Source of the DNA: Hyphomicrobiales bacterium
GTDB taxonomy: Bacteria; Pseudomonadota; Alphaproteobacteria; Rhizobiales; Rhizobiaceae
Assembly: GCA_900472605.1 (NCBI GenBank)
Contig: UCJD01000001.1
Span: 1-64,000, forward strand
Reading direction: 5' to 3'
Length of the DNA: 64,000 bases
How positions within the stretch are numbered: position 1 is the first letter of the stretch; each line of letters opens with the position of its first letter. The notes under the pieces are model-generated. The model was not told the DNA's origin. It saw nothing but the letters and a program-made list of their open reading frames with translations, and did not search any database. This document shows, piece by piece, positions 16,867 through 25,606 of the stretch. The translations under genes and the position numbers were made by a program.

Positions 16867-18461
16867 GCACCGCAAAATCCTCCGGGGGCAGCTTCGCTCC
16901 GCTCGCGCAACCCGTCTTCGCAGTCCTCTGGGCGGCCACCGTTCTCGGCAACACCGGCAGCTTCATGCGCGATGTCGCCAGCTCTTGGCTGATGACCGAT
17001 CTCTCTGCCTCACCGGCCGCGGTCGCCATGGTTCAGGCGGCGGGCACACTGCCGATCTTCCTCCTCGCCATCCCGGCCGGCGTGTTGACCGACATTCTCG
17101 ACCGCCGCAAGTTCCTGATTGCCGTCCAGCTGCTGCTCGCCTCCGTCAGCATCAGCCTGATGGTTCTCGCGCAGAGCGGAATGCTCTCGGTCAGCGCTCT
17201 GATCGGTCTCACCTTCCTCGGCGGCATCGGTGCAGCCCTGATGGGACCGACCTGGCAGGCAATCGTGCCCGAGCTCGTCAAGCGCGAAGACGTCAAGAGC
17301 GCGGTGGCGCTGAATTCGCTCGGCATCAACATCGCCCGTTCGATCGGCCCGGCGGCAGGCGGGCTCCTGCTTGCCGCTTTCGGCGCTGGTATCACCTATG
17401 GCGCAGACGTCGCCAGCTACATCATCGTCGTCGCCGCCCTCATCTGGTGGCCGCGTGCCAAGAACGCCAATGATGCCCTGCAGGAGAATTTCTTCGGGGC
17501 CTTCCGGGCAGGCCTTCGCTACACCCGTGCCAGCCGCCCGCTCCATGTCGTCCTCTTGCGTGCCGCCATCTTCTTCGCCTTCGCCAGTGCCGTCTGGGCC
17601 TTGCTGCCGCTCGTCGCCCGGCAGCTTCTCGGCGGTGATGCAAGCTTCTACGGCATCCTGCTCGGCGCGGTTGGCGCTGGTGCCATCGGCGGAGCGCTTG
17701 TTATGCCGAAGCTGCGTGAGCGTCTGAGCGCAGATGGGTTGCTGCTCGGCGCAGCGATCACCACGGCTGCCGTCATGGGTGTCCTGTCGCTTGCTCCGCC
17801 GAAGCTGGTTGCCATTCTTGCTCTCCTCTTCCTCGGCGGCGCCTGGATCACCGCTCTGACGACGCTCAACGGTGCCGCTCAGGCTGTCCTTCCGAACTGG
17901 GTGCGTGGTCGCGGCCTTGCTGTCTACCTCACGGTCTTCAACGGCGCGATGACGGCCGGCAGCCTTGGCTGGGGTGCGGTTGGCGAAGCGGTTGGCGTCC
18001 CTGGAGCTCTGTTGATCGGCGCCGCCGGCCTGCTCGTTGCCGGTCTCATCATGCACCGTGTGAAGCTGCCTGCCGGCGATGCCGATCTGGTTCCGTCGAG
18101 CCATTGGCCGGAGCCGCTTGTCGCCGAGCCTGTCGCCCATGATCGTGGACCTGTTCTGATCCTGATCGAATACAATGTCGAAAAGCACAACCGTTCGGCC
18201 TTCCTTCGTGCCCTCAACGACATGTCGCAGGAACGCCGCCGCGATGGCGCCTATGGCTGGGGTGTCACGGAAGACTCCGCTGACCCTGAGAAGATCGTCG
18301 AGTGGTTCATGGTGGAATCCTGGGCGGAGCATCTTCGGCAGCACAAGCGGGTGTCAAACGCCGATGCCGACCTGCAGGGCAAGGTTCTGGCCCACCACTC
18401 AGGCCCGGAAAAGCCCGTCGTCCGGCACTTCCTGACGATCAACAGCCCAGGCAAGGCTTAA
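16863..18461 (+). CDS. MFS exporter with C-terminal ABM-like domain (MFS_3)
   Basis: Transporter of 532 residues. Residues 1-400 contain 10-12 membrane segments in the MFS_3 (enterobactin exporter-like) pattern: LWAATVLGNTGSFMRDVASS in helix 1, the loop ILDRRKFLI after helix 2, and SLGINIARSIGPAAGGLL in helix 5. The last 110 residues are soluble (VLILIEYNVEKHNRSAFLRA, then WFMVESWAEHLRQHKRVS) and resemble an antibiotic-biosynthesis-monooxygenase-like ferredoxin fold, a known arrangement in MFS_3 proteins. It is translationally coupled to DoxX. It may expel aromatic products made or met by the dioxygenase cluster. Confidence 0.88.
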   Translation: MSTAKSSGGSFAPLAQPVFAVLWAATVLGNTGSFMRDVASSWLMTDLSASPAAVAMVQAAGTLPIFLLAIPAGVLTDILDRRKFLIAVQLLLASVSISLMVLAQSGMLSVSALIGLTFLGGIGAALMGPTWQAIVPELVKREDVKSAVALNSLGINIARSIGPAAGGLLLAAFGAGITYGADVASYIIVVAALIWWPRAKNANDALQENFFGAFRAGLRYTRASRPLHVVLLRAAIFFAFASAVWALLPLVARQLLGGDASFYGILLGAVGAGAIGGALVMPKLRERLSADGLLLGAAITTAAVMGVLSLAPPKLVAILALLFLGGAWITALTTLNGAAQAVLPNWVRGRGLAVYLTVFNGAMTAGSLGWGAVGEAVGVPGALLIGAAGLLVAGLIMHRVKLPAGDADLVPSSHWPEPLVAEPVAHDRGPVLILIEYNVEKHNRSAFLRALNDMSQERRRDGAYGWGVTEDSADPEKIVEWFMVESWAEHLRQHKRVSNADADLQGKVLAHHSGPEKPVVRHFLTINSPGKA

Positions 18462-18471
18462 CAATTGAGAC

Positions 18472-18506
18472 AAAGAAGGGGATCGCGAGGTTCCCTTCTT
18501 TCTGTT
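18472..18506. terminator. terminator between convergent exporter and LysR genes
   Basis: AAAGAAGGG (18472-18480) and CCCTTCTTT (18493-18501) pair across a 12-base loop, followed by CTGTTT. It sits between the exporter stop codon and the end of the oppositely oriented LysR gene, so it can serve both. Confidence 0.6.
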
Positions 18507-18523
18507 TGTCGCGACAGCAGCGA

Positions 18524-19399
18524 TCATTGCATGTGCGCCCGGCAGAATGCTTCGAATTCCCTAGCCGGCGCGGTGCGGTGCCGTTCCTTGTGCCGGAGCA
18601 ATGTGAACCGACGTGGCGGAAGGTCGAATTTGAGCACTTGCAGCTGCCCGTTTTCGACGAAAGGCGAAACGATCGTCTCCGAAAGCGCGGTGACGCAGCC
18701 GCCGGCTCTGACGGCACTCAGCAGCGCCTCGTTGGATGGAAGAACAAGTAAGACATCAAGTTCTGCGGGATTGATCGACAGGTCTAGAAGCGCCCGTTCC
18801 AGAACGCCGCGCGTTCCCGATCCACGCTCCCGCATGATCCATTTCAGCCGAGAGAGCTCATCCACGTTTCTTGCGGCGCTGAAATCGGAAGCCGCGACCA
18901 CTACGAGCTTGTCGCTGGCAATGGTCGCTGTCGCCAGAGCGGGTTCGTCGAGAACGCCCTCGATGAACCCGAGTTCGGCGTCGCCGTTGACGACAGCGGC
19001 GGCAACCGTCGCGGTGTTGCCGATCGTCAGGTTGATCGCGATCCCGGGATAATTCTGTGCAAAGCCAAGAAGCCGCGAAGGCAACCAGTAGTTCGCGATC
19101 GTCTGGCTTGCCTGCACATCGAGGATCCCGGTCTTCAGGTTGCCAAGCTCGGCCAGAACGGATTCGGCTGCCCTTGCTCTTGCCAGCGTGTCCTTTGCTT
19201 CGCGAAGAAACACGCGTCCCTCGCGCGTCAGCTGTATGCCGCGTCCCACCCGGTCGAACAGCTTGACTTGGTAGAATGTCTCGAGCGCCTTGATAGATGC
19301 GCTGACGGCAGATGGCGTCAGGCGAAGCGCTTGGGCGGCCTTGGTCAGGTGCTGGCGTTCTGCCGTCGCTACGAAAATGACAAGCTGTTCGAAGGTCAC
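18524..19399 (-). CDS. LysR-family regulator (YeiE-like) of the sulfite/sulfate exporter
   Basis: LysR-type regulator of 291 residues. The winged helix reads FVATAERQHLTKAAQALRLT then PSAVSASIKALETFYQVKLF (about residues 9-48). The effector domain starts at GILDVQASQTIANYWLPSRL, as in the CysB/CbbR/YeiE branch. It is divergent from the YeiH-type gene across 104 bases; YeiE beside YeiH is also the E. coli arrangement. It should control that exporter. The effector is unknown, possibly sulfite. Confidence 0.9.
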   Translation of the reverse strand: MTFEQLVIFVATAERQHLTKAAQALRLTPSAVSASIKALETFYQVKLFDRVGRGIQLTREGRVFLREAKDTLARARAAESVLAELGNLKTGILDVQASQTIANYWLPSRLLGFAQNYPGIAINLTIGNTATVAAAVVNGDAELGFIEGVLDEPALATATIASDKLVVVAASDFSAARNVDELSRLKWIMRERGSGTRGVLERALLDLSINPAELDVLLVLPSNEALLSAVRAGGCVTALSETIVSPFVENGQLQVLKFDLPPRRFTLLRHKERHRTAPAREFEAFCRAHMQ

Positions 19400-19503
19400 G
19401 ATGAATGTTCTCTAAATCAGAATGAAATGTCAATTATTATACGATGGATAGGAACAATCTGCAGGAATAGCCTCCAAATGCAATTCATTTTGGAGTTACG
19501 TCC

Positions 19504-20514
19504 TTGTCGAAGCCCGGCTTTTCGAAAATTTTTCCAGGCCTTGCCGTCAGCGCGCTGATCACCGGCTTTGCACAGGCTCTGGCAGTGGCGCAGAAGGCTC
19601 TCATCGGCCACCAATTGGTGGATGGCTTGGTCTTTGCAATCGTGCTCGGAACAGTGTTCCACACCGTCTTCGGACTATGGCCGTCGCTCACGGCCGGGAT
19701 CGCCTTTTCAGCCAAGTTCCTGCTTGAGCTCGCCATCGTCCTGCTCGGTGCGTCCATCAGCGCTGCGTCGGTCACGGAAACCGGGACTAGTATCGTTGCG
19801 ATGGTGGCAGTCATCGTCCTTCTGTCGCTGATCATCAGCTACAGCATCTGCCGGCTGCTTGGATTGACAGACCATCTGGCGACGCTGGTCGCGTGCGGAA
19901 ACTCGATCTGCGGGAATTCGGCGATCGTCGCGGCGGCTCCCGTGATAGGCGCCGAATCTGATGATGTTGCCGCCTCCATCGCCTTCACGGCCGCGCTCGG
20001 CATCCTTGTGGTCCTGCTCCTGCCCTGGCTCTTCCCGCTGTCGCATATGTCGCAGTGGCAATACGGGGTCTTTGCCGGCATGACTGTCTACGCCGTCCCC
20101 CAGGTGCTTGCCGCCACCGCGCCGATAGGGGTGGCAAGTGTCCATATCGGCACACTGGTTAAGCTCATGCGCGTGCTGATGCTGGGACCGGTCGTGCTGA
20201 TGTTGCGTTTCAAGGGCAACCGACATGGGATTGCCGGCTTGTCCGTCAGCCGTCTCATCCCCTGGTTCATTGTCGGCTTCTTCGCCATGATGGGGCTGCG
20301 CAGCTTCGATCTCATCCCGGATGTCGCCGTCAATGCCGCCAAGACAAGCTCTACCCTGCTCACCACGATCTCGATGGCCGCACTCGGTCTGTCGGTCAAC
20401 ATGCGCACGGTGTTCGCGTCGGGCGGCCGGGTTCTGCTGGCGGGTATGCTGTCTCTGATCGCGCTGGGCACACTGAGCTTCGGTGGCTTGTTCCTGTTGA
20501 GCGCAGGTGGCTGA
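19504..20514 (+). CDS. YeiH family (UPF0324) putative sulfate exporter
   Basis: Membrane protein of 336 residues with about ten hydrophobic segments. The family landmarks VLLGASISAASVTETG, the CGNSICGNSAIVAAAPVIGA segment and SVHIGTLVKLMRVLMLGPVV are present. It begins with TTG, with GGAG eight bases upstream. Its stop codon lies within the loop of a hairpin that ends the convergent pair with the Lrp gene. Members of UPF0324 are annotated as putative sulfate or sulfite exporters; direct proof is limited. Confidence 0.88.
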   Translation: MSKPGFSKIFPGLAVSALITGFAQALAVAQKALIGHQLVDGLVFAIVLGTVFHTVFGLWPSLTAGIAFSAKFLLELAIVLLGASISAASVTETGTSIVAMVAVIVLLSLIISYSICRLLGLTDHLATLVACGNSICGNSAIVAAAPVIGAESDDVAASIAFTAALGILVVLLLPWLFPLSHMSQWQYGVFAGMTVYAVPQVLAATAPIGVASVHIGTLVKLMRVLMLGPVVLMLRFKGNRHGIAGLSVSRLIPWFIVGFFAMMGLRSFDLIPDVAVNAAKTSSTLLTTISMAALGLSVNMRTVFASGGRVLLAGMLSLIALGTLSFGGLFLLSAGG

Positions 20515-20524
20515 CCAGCCACCT
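20505..20524. terminator. hairpin at the yeiH - lrp convergent junction
   Basis: AGGTGGCT and AGCCACCT pair perfectly around GACC. The stop codon of the exporter gene lies inside the structure. The two convergent genes are only 15 bases apart, so this may act in both directions, though no T run is present. Confidence 0.45.
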
Positions 20525-20529
20525 ACAGT

Positions 20530-21012
20530 CTAGCGCATGCGCGGCAGATCGACCGGACGGTTGTTGATGATCGCCTCCATCGAGAAAAAGCCCGTCACTG
20601 TGGCGAGATCGAAGTTCGTGATCAGTTTCTGGTAGAAGGCGTCGTAGCCGGACATGCCTTTGGTCACGACCTTGATCAGATAGTCCCAGTCGCCGCCGAT
20701 GCGATAGAAATCGATCACCTCGGGCAATCGTTCGACATGAGTTCGAAAACCCTCGCTCCATTCCTTCGAATGATGGCGCGTGCGGATCATGACAAACACC
20801 GTCAGGTCGAACCCAAGCGCCTTGAGGTCGATATCGCTGTGCGATCCCCGGATCAGGCCGAGCGAATGCAGTCGTTGCAACCGGCGCCAGCAGGCGTTCT
20901 GGGACAGGCCGATTTTCTCGGCCAGATCGCGCTGCGACAAGGTCGCGTCGTTCTGCATGGCGCTCAGGATCTTCATGTCAAATGCATCGATTTTTGCAGT
21001 CGAATCGTTCAT
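20530..21012 (-). CDS. Lrp/AsnC-family regulator
   Basis: Regulator of 160 residues. N-terminal helix-turn-helix: DFAMKILSAMQ-type opening, then LSQRDLAEKIGLSQNACWRR (about residues 25-44). The C-terminal RAM ligand domain has the core WDYLIKVVTKGMSGYDAFYQ. I chose the ATG at 21012; the open frame reaches 36 codons further but crosses a poorly coded stretch with no ribosome site. It is divergent from the Gfo/Idh-ABC operon across 329 bases and might regulate it or a distant amino acid gene. Confidence 0.88.
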   Translation of the reverse strand: MNDSTAKIDAFDMKILSAMQNDATLSQRDLAEKIGLSQNACWRRLQRLHSLGLIRGSHSDIDLKALGFDLTVFVMIRTRHHSKEWSEGFRTHVERLPEVIDFYRIGGDWDYLIKVVTKGMSGYDAFYQKLITNFDLATVTGFFSMEAIINNRPVDLPRMR

Positions 21013-21341
21013 TTGACACGCTCGGACAATCGGTGTTGGTATGGTTTCGGTGAAATAGTGAGAGGCGACGCGATTTGTGTCAATGCTCACGCCACGCACG
21101 ATTGAAAAGTGCACGGCCATCTAGGCACTTACCCACATGATCATGTGGGTGACGGCGCCATGGCGTCCCGTTTGCCGGTCGATGGCGGCTGCATCGAGCC
21201 GTGAAAATCAAAACGCTCGTCAAACAAGCTTTATGAAAATTAATTTCACAGTTCCAACTTTTTCAGTGTTTCATGTTGACGAGATCGAATTTTTGTCTCA
21301 ACTTGACGAAAATAAATTACGTAAATGGGAACGAGAGCAGC
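21013..21341. other. 329-base control region with a 20-bp palindrome
   Basis: No gene is seen. The region between the divergent Lrp and Gfo/Idh genes holds a perfect palindrome, ACCCACATGATCATGTGGGT at 21131-21150. The last 110 bases are AT-rich with two TTGACG hexamers (near 21275 and 21303), candidate -35 boxes for the rightward operon, but no convincing -10 partner. The palindrome has no T run and looks more like a binding site than a terminator. Confidence 0.5.
21131..21150. promoter_or_regulatory. perfect 20-bp palindrome, candidate operator
   Basis: ACCCACATGATCATGTGGGT is identical to its own reverse complement over all 20 bases. It lies 119 bases upstream of the Lrp start and 191 bases upstream of the dehydrogenase start. 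The protein that binds it is unknown; the neighbouring Lrp-type regulator is one candidate, although the sequence is more GC-rich than most Lrp sites. Confidence 0.5.
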
Positions 21342-22499
21342 ATGAAAGTGGGAATTATCGGGCTAGGTTTCCGGCTCGGCTATCTGGGCTATGTCTTCAA
21401 GTCGATTGATGAAAGCTTCGAGATCGTCGGCTATGTCGATCCCGAGCCCGCCGGCCTGCCGGGTCTCGTCGAAAAGGGCGTTTCCGTTGGCAAATCCTAC
21501 GCCACTCCGCAGGAGCTGATCGCCAACGAAAAGCTCGACCTCTTGATGATCGGCTCGCCCAATCTCTTCCATCTCGAGCATATCCGTATCGGCCTTGAAG
21601 CCGGTCTGAAGGTGTTCTGTGAAAAGCCGATCGTCACGACGATCGCCGAAAGCATCGAGCTCGCGCGCCTGATGGCCAAGTTCGGTCATGAGCGGCTGAT
21701 GGTGGGTCTTGTGCTGCGCTATTCGCCGCTTTATCGCGACCTGCAGGCGGTCCAGGCTGCCGGCAATCTCGGCCAGATCGTTTCTATCGAGGCGTCGGAG
21801 CATATCGAGCCCTATCACGGCGCATTCTTCATGCGCGACTGGCGCCGCTACGAGCGTTATTCCGGCAGTTTCATGCTGGAAAAGTGCTGCCACGATCTAG
21901 ACCTCTATAATGGCATCGCCGGCGCGCGGCCCGAGCGGGTCGCAAGCTTCGGCGGACGCAAGAGCTTCACGCCGGAAAACGATCCCGCGCGCGAAGGCAT
22001 CAACGACCTCGAGCTGTTCCATCGCAAGCCGAGCGGCTGGAAGGGCACCGACAAGGTGTTCGACAGCGACGCCGATATCATCGACTACCAGGTGGCGATC
22101 GTCGAATACGCCAATGGCGTGGGCATGAACTTCCACACCAACCTCAACGTTCCCGACCAGTTCCGTCGCTTTGCGATCATGGGCTCGCGCGGCATGGCCG
22201 AGGGCGATTTCGTTCGTGGCTATCTCGATGTGCATGAGCAGCTGACCGGCAAGAAGGTCGTCGAGAACAAGTACGCCGCGACCGAACTCTCGCAGCACTA
22301 CGGCGCCGACGAGCAGATGGCGGTCGACATTCTCGATAGTGTTCGCACCGGCACGGAGCTGCCCGTCTCGACCTTGAACGCCCTTGAAGCCGGCATTCTC
22401 GCGCTTTCGATGGACGAGGCCCGCATCAAGAAGACGGTTGTCGACCTGCGTCCCGTATGGGACAAGTTCGACGAGGCGCTCCACGCCAGAGCGGCTTGA
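21342..22499 (+). CDS. Gfo/Idh/MocA-family oxidoreductase
   Basis: NAD(P)-dependent sugar dehydrogenase of 385 residues, first gene of an ABC importer operon. The N-terminal Rossmann motif is KVGIIGLGFRLGYLGYVF, and the family signature FCEKPIVT follows near residue 90. The C-terminal half is the alpha/beta substrate domain (EKCCHDLDLYNGIAGARPER). The start is the ATG at 21342 behind GAGAG; the open frame extends upstream into the control region. It probably oxidises or epimerises the sugar taken up by the importer 13 bases downstream. Substrate unknown. Confidence 0.9.
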   Translation: MKVGIIGLGFRLGYLGYVFKSIDESFEIVGYVDPEPAGLPGLVEKGVSVGKSYATPQELIANEKLDLLMIGSPNLFHLEHIRIGLEAGLKVFCEKPIVTTIAESIELARLMAKFGHERLMVGLVLRYSPLYRDLQAVQAAGNLGQIVSIEASEHIEPYHGAFFMRDWRRYERYSGSFMLEKCCHDLDLYNGIAGARPERVASFGGRKSFTPENDPAREGINDLELFHRKPSGWKGTDKVFDSDADIIDYQVAIVEYANGVGMNFHTNLNVPDQFRRFAIMGSRGMAEGDFVRGYLDVHEQLTGKKVVENKYAATELSQHYGADEQMAVDILDSVRTGTELPVSTLNALEAGILALSMDEARIKKTVVDLRPVWDKFDEALHARAA

Positions 22500-22512
22500 G
22501 GAGGGCGGCAGG

Positions 22513-23397
22513 ATGAACGTTCAAAGAAGCAACCTCATCTTCGCCTGGATCCTTCTCCTTCCGGCAGTCCTCTATGTCGCGGTAATCGTCGCTTACCCGC
22601 TCGTCGATACGTTCATTCTGTCCTTCACCGATGCGTCGCTCAGAAAAGTGACCAATTGGGTGGGCTGGGCGAACTATGAGAAGATCTTCAACGCGACCTT
22701 TGCCGACGTCATCGTCCGCACCTTCATCTGGACCTTCTTCTCGGTCTCGCTGAAGATGATCATCGGTACCTTCGGCGCCTCGCTGCTGAACAGCGCGGTG
22801 CCCGGTCGCTCGCTGTTTCGTCTCCTGACCATGCCGCCATGGGTGGTGCCGATGGCGATCGGCATCTTCATGTGGGGCTGGATGTATAACGGCCAGTTCG
22901 GCATGATCTCCGGCATGCTGCAGCGCATCGGCGTCGTGGACGGCCCGGTGGCCTTCCTCGCCTATGGCAACACCGCTTTCTGGGCAACGATCATCACCGA
23001 CGTGTGGATCGGCGTGCCGATGGTCACCATCTACTTCCTGGCAGCCATCCAGTCGATCCCGAAGGATCTCTATGAGGCGGCCTGGACCGATGGCGCGGGG
23101 CGCTTCTATCGCTTCCGCCGGATCACCCTGCCGTTGATGGTGCCGTCGATCATCACCATGTCGATGCTATCGCTCATCGCCACGTTCAACTCCTTCGATA
23201 TCATCTGGATCCTGACGCAGGGCGGCCCCAGCGGCCAGACCACGACGATGATCATCGATACCTACCAGACGGCCATCGGCTCAAAGAAATATGGTGAGGG
23301 CGCAGCCCGCGCGGTGCTGATCTGCATCTTCCTCTCGGCATTCTGCTTTGCCTATTTCCGTGTCACCCGTCGGCTCAACCCGGAGAAGCGCGCATGA
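22513..23397 (+). CDS. sugar ABC transporter permease (MalF-like)
   Basis: Permease of 294 residues with six hydrophobic segments, the first at about residues 7-30. The EAA loop is DLYEAAWTDGAGRFYRFRRI then TLPLMVPS. The SLIATFNSFDIIWILTQGGP segment is typical of this subunit. The start is the ATG at 22513, preceded by GAGGAGG and 13 bases after the dehydrogenase stop codon. It overlaps the next permease by 4 bases. Confidence 0.93.
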   Translation: MNVQRSNLIFAWILLLPAVLYVAVIVAYPLVDTFILSFTDASLRKVTNWVGWANYEKIFNATFADVIVRTFIWTFFSVSLKMIIGTFGASLLNSAVPGRSLFRLLTMPPWVVPMAIGIFMWGWMYNGQFGMISGMLQRIGVVDGPVAFLAYGNTAFWATIITDVWIGVPMVTIYFLAAIQSIPKDLYEAAWTDGAGRFYRFRRITLPLMVPSIITMSMLSLIATFNSFDIIWILTQGGPSGQTTTMIIDTYQTAIGSKKYGEGAARAVLICIFLSAFCFAYFRVTRRLNPEKRA

Positions 23398-24251
23398 AGA
23401 ACGCGGCTATGATCGACCGTTATCGCTGGTGGGAAATCCTGCTGGTCTATCTCGGTATCGCGGTGTTCCTCACCTTCGTGCTGGCGCCGTTCGTCGAAGG
23501 TTTCCTGGTGTCGCTGAAGCCGCTGAGTCAGCTGTTTTCGTCGCCCTACCGCTTCTGGCCGGAGAACGGTTCGTTCGAGGCCTATCGCACCATGTGGATC
23601 AGCGTTCCGGGCTTCGGGCGCTACATCTTCAACTCCTTCTTCATTTCGATCATCGTCACCGTGATCGTGCTGGCGCTCGTCATCCCGGCCTCCTATGCCT
23701 TCGCGAAGTTCGAGTTTCGCGGCATGGGCCTGCTGCTCGGCGCATTCCTGACGGTCAACATGTTCTCGGGCGCCGTGCTGCTCATTCCGCTTTTCCGGTT
23801 GATGCGCACGCTCGGCGTGCTCAACACCTACTTCGCGATGATCGTGCCTGGCGTGGCGTTTCTCATTCCTTCGGCCATCTGGCTGCTGCGGACCTACATG
23901 ATCCGTATCCCGCAGGAGCTGAACGAGGCCGCCTATATGGATGGGGCCAGTCACTTCTATACGTTGCGCCGCGTGATCCTGCCGATTGCCATGCCGGGGA
24001 TCATCGTCGTCGCCATCACCACTTTCATCGGCGCCTACGCGCAGCAATTCATCTTCGCGCTGACCTTCAACTCGAAGACCGAATACATGCCGTTGCCGGT
24101 GGGGCTCTTTGCTTATTTCGGTAAGCAGGAGGTTATCTGGAACGAGTTGATGGCAGCCTCCTTCGTCGGCATTCTGCCCGCGATGGTCATCATCTTCTTC
24201 CTGCAACGATATCTCGTCGGCGGTCTGACTGCCGGTGCGGTAAAACAATAA
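23394..24251 (+). CDS. sugar ABC transporter permease (MalG-like)
   Basis: Permease of 285 residues with six hydrophobic segments. The EAA loop reads ELNEAAYMDGASHFYTLRRV then ILPIAMPG. It ends in YLVGGLTAGAVKQ, the usual MalG-like C-terminus. The ATGA overlap with the upstream permease indicates coupled translation. The binding-protein gene follows after 32 bases, an order (permeases first) different from the other two importers here. Confidence 0.93.
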   Translation: MKNAAMIDRYRWWEILLVYLGIAVFLTFVLAPFVEGFLVSLKPLSQLFSSPYRFWPENGSFEAYRTMWISVPGFGRYIFNSFFISIIVTVIVLALVIPASYAFAKFEFRGMGLLLGAFLTVNMFSGAVLLIPLFRLMRTLGVLNTYFAMIVPGVAFLIPSAIWLLRTYMIRIPQELNEAAYMDGASHFYTLRRVILPIAMPGIIVVAITTFIGAYAQQFIFALTFNSKTEYMPLPVGLFAYFGKQEVIWNELMAASFVGILPAMVIIFFLQRYLVGGLTAGAVKQ

Positions 24252-24283
24252 CAAGTGAACAGCTAACTAACGGGAGTATTGAC

Positions 24284-25516
24284 GTGAGCATCGCTTTCAA
24301 AACTAGCCTTATGGCACTGGCCTTGCTCGGCTCGACGGCGCTTGGCGCCATGACGGCCGAAGCTGCCGACAAGGAAATCAGCTGGATCTATTGCGGCGAC
24401 AAGATCGACCCGATCCACGAAAAGTACATCAAGGAATGGGAAGGCAAGAATCCGGGCTGGAAGGTAGCGCCCGAAGTCGTTGGCTGGGCACAGTGCCAGG
24501 ACAAGGCAACCACGCTCGCTGCCGCCGGCACGCCGGTCGCGATGGCTTACGTCGGCTCGCGCACGCTCAAGGAATTCGCCCAGAACGACCTGATCGTTCC
24601 GGTTCCGATGACCGACGACGAAAAGAAGGGCTACTACCCGCACATCGTCGACACGGTCACCTTCGAGGGCAACCAGTGGGGCGTTCCGATCGCATTCTCA
24701 ACCAAGGCGCTCTACTGGAACAAGGATTTGTTCAAGCAGGCCGGTCTCGATCCCGAGAAGCCGCCGACAACCTGGGCTGAAGAAATCGCTGCCGCCAAGA
24801 CCATCAAGGAAAAGACGGGCATCCCGGGCTACGGCCTGTCCGCCAAGACCTTCGACAACACCATGCACCAGTTCATGCATTGGGTTTACACCAACAACGC
24901 GACCGTCATCGACGCTGATGGCAAAATCACGCTGGACAGCCCCGGTGTTCTGGCCGCTCTGCAGGCCTACAAGGACATCACGCCTTACTCCGAAGAAGGC
25001 CCGACCGCTTACGAGCAGAACGAAGTTCGTGCGATCTTCCTCGACGGCAAGGTCGGCATGATCCAGGCCGGTTCCGGCGCTGCGGCCCGTCTCAAGGACA
25101 CCAAGATCAACTGGGGCGTGACGACGCTGCCGCTGGGACCTGATGCGAAGGGCCCGGGCACGCTGCTCATCACCGACAGCCTGGCGATCTTCAAGGGTTC
25201 GGGTGTCGAGGACAAGGCGATCGAGTTCGCCAAGTACATCACCTCTCCCGAGCCGCAGGGCGAATACGAACTTCAGGGCGGCGCTGGTCTGACACCTCTG
25301 CGTCCGTCCGCAAAGGTTGATGAATTCATCAAGGCCGATGCCTCCTGGAAGCCGTTCATTGACGGTATCGCCTATGGTGGTCCAGAGCCGCTCTTCACCG
25401 ATTACAAGGGTTTCCAGAACTCGATGATCGAAATGGTCCAGTCCGTCGTGACAGGCAAGGCCGAACCGGCTGACGCCATCAAGAAGGCCGCTAGCGAGAT
25501 CGAAGCGTTCAAGTAA
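24284..25516 (+). CDS. sugar ABC transporter substrate-binding protein
   Basis: Periplasmic binding protein of 410 residues with a signal peptide at residues 1-28 (LMALALLGSTALGAMTAEAA). Family 1 features: LAAAGTPVAMAYVGSRTL, GNQWGVPIAFSTKALYWNKD, AGLDPEKPPTTW, and TDSLAIFKGSGVEDKAIEFA. Cys38 in WIYCGDK and Cys71 in WAQCQDK could form a disulfide. The gene starts with GTG behind CGGGAG. A strong stem-loop follows it, ahead of the ATPase gene. The cargo is presumably a carbohydrate handled by the Gfo/Idh enzyme of the same operon. Confidence 0.92.
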   Translation: MSIAFKTSLMALALLGSTALGAMTAEAADKEISWIYCGDKIDPIHEKYIKEWEGKNPGWKVAPEVVGWAQCQDKATTLAAAGTPVAMAYVGSRTLKEFAQNDLIVPVPMTDDEKKGYYPHIVDTVTFEGNQWGVPIAFSTKALYWNKDLFKQAGLDPEKPPTTWAEEIAAAKTIKEKTGIPGYGLSAKTFDNTMHQFMHWVYTNNATVIDADGKITLDSPGVLAALQAYKDITPYSEEGPTAYEQNEVRAIFLDGKVGMIQAGSGAAARLKDTKINWGVTTLPLGPDAKGPGTLLITDSLAIFKGSGVEDKAIEFAKYITSPEPQGEYELQGGAGLTPLRPSAKVDEFIKADASWKPFIDGIAYGGPEPLFTDYKGFQNSMIEMVQSVVTGKAEPADAIKKAASEIEAFK

Positions 25517-25526
25517 GCCTTTGTTG

Positions 25527-25557
25527 GGGATCGCGGGCGCGCAACACCCGCGATCCC
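25527..25557 (+). terminator. strong stem-loop between binding-protein and ATPase genes
   Basis: GGGATCGCGGG (25527-25537) and CCCGCGATCCC (25547-25557) form a perfect 11-bp stem with a 9-base loop. Only TT follows. It sits 11 bases after the binding-protein stop codon and 50 bases before the ATPase start, so it likely protects the binding-protein message or lowers read-through into the ATPase gene. Confidence 0.6.
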
Positions 25558-25606
25558 TTCGCTATCGAGAGTAAGCGCCGCGCGTGGCGGTGACCGGAGA
25601 CAGGTT

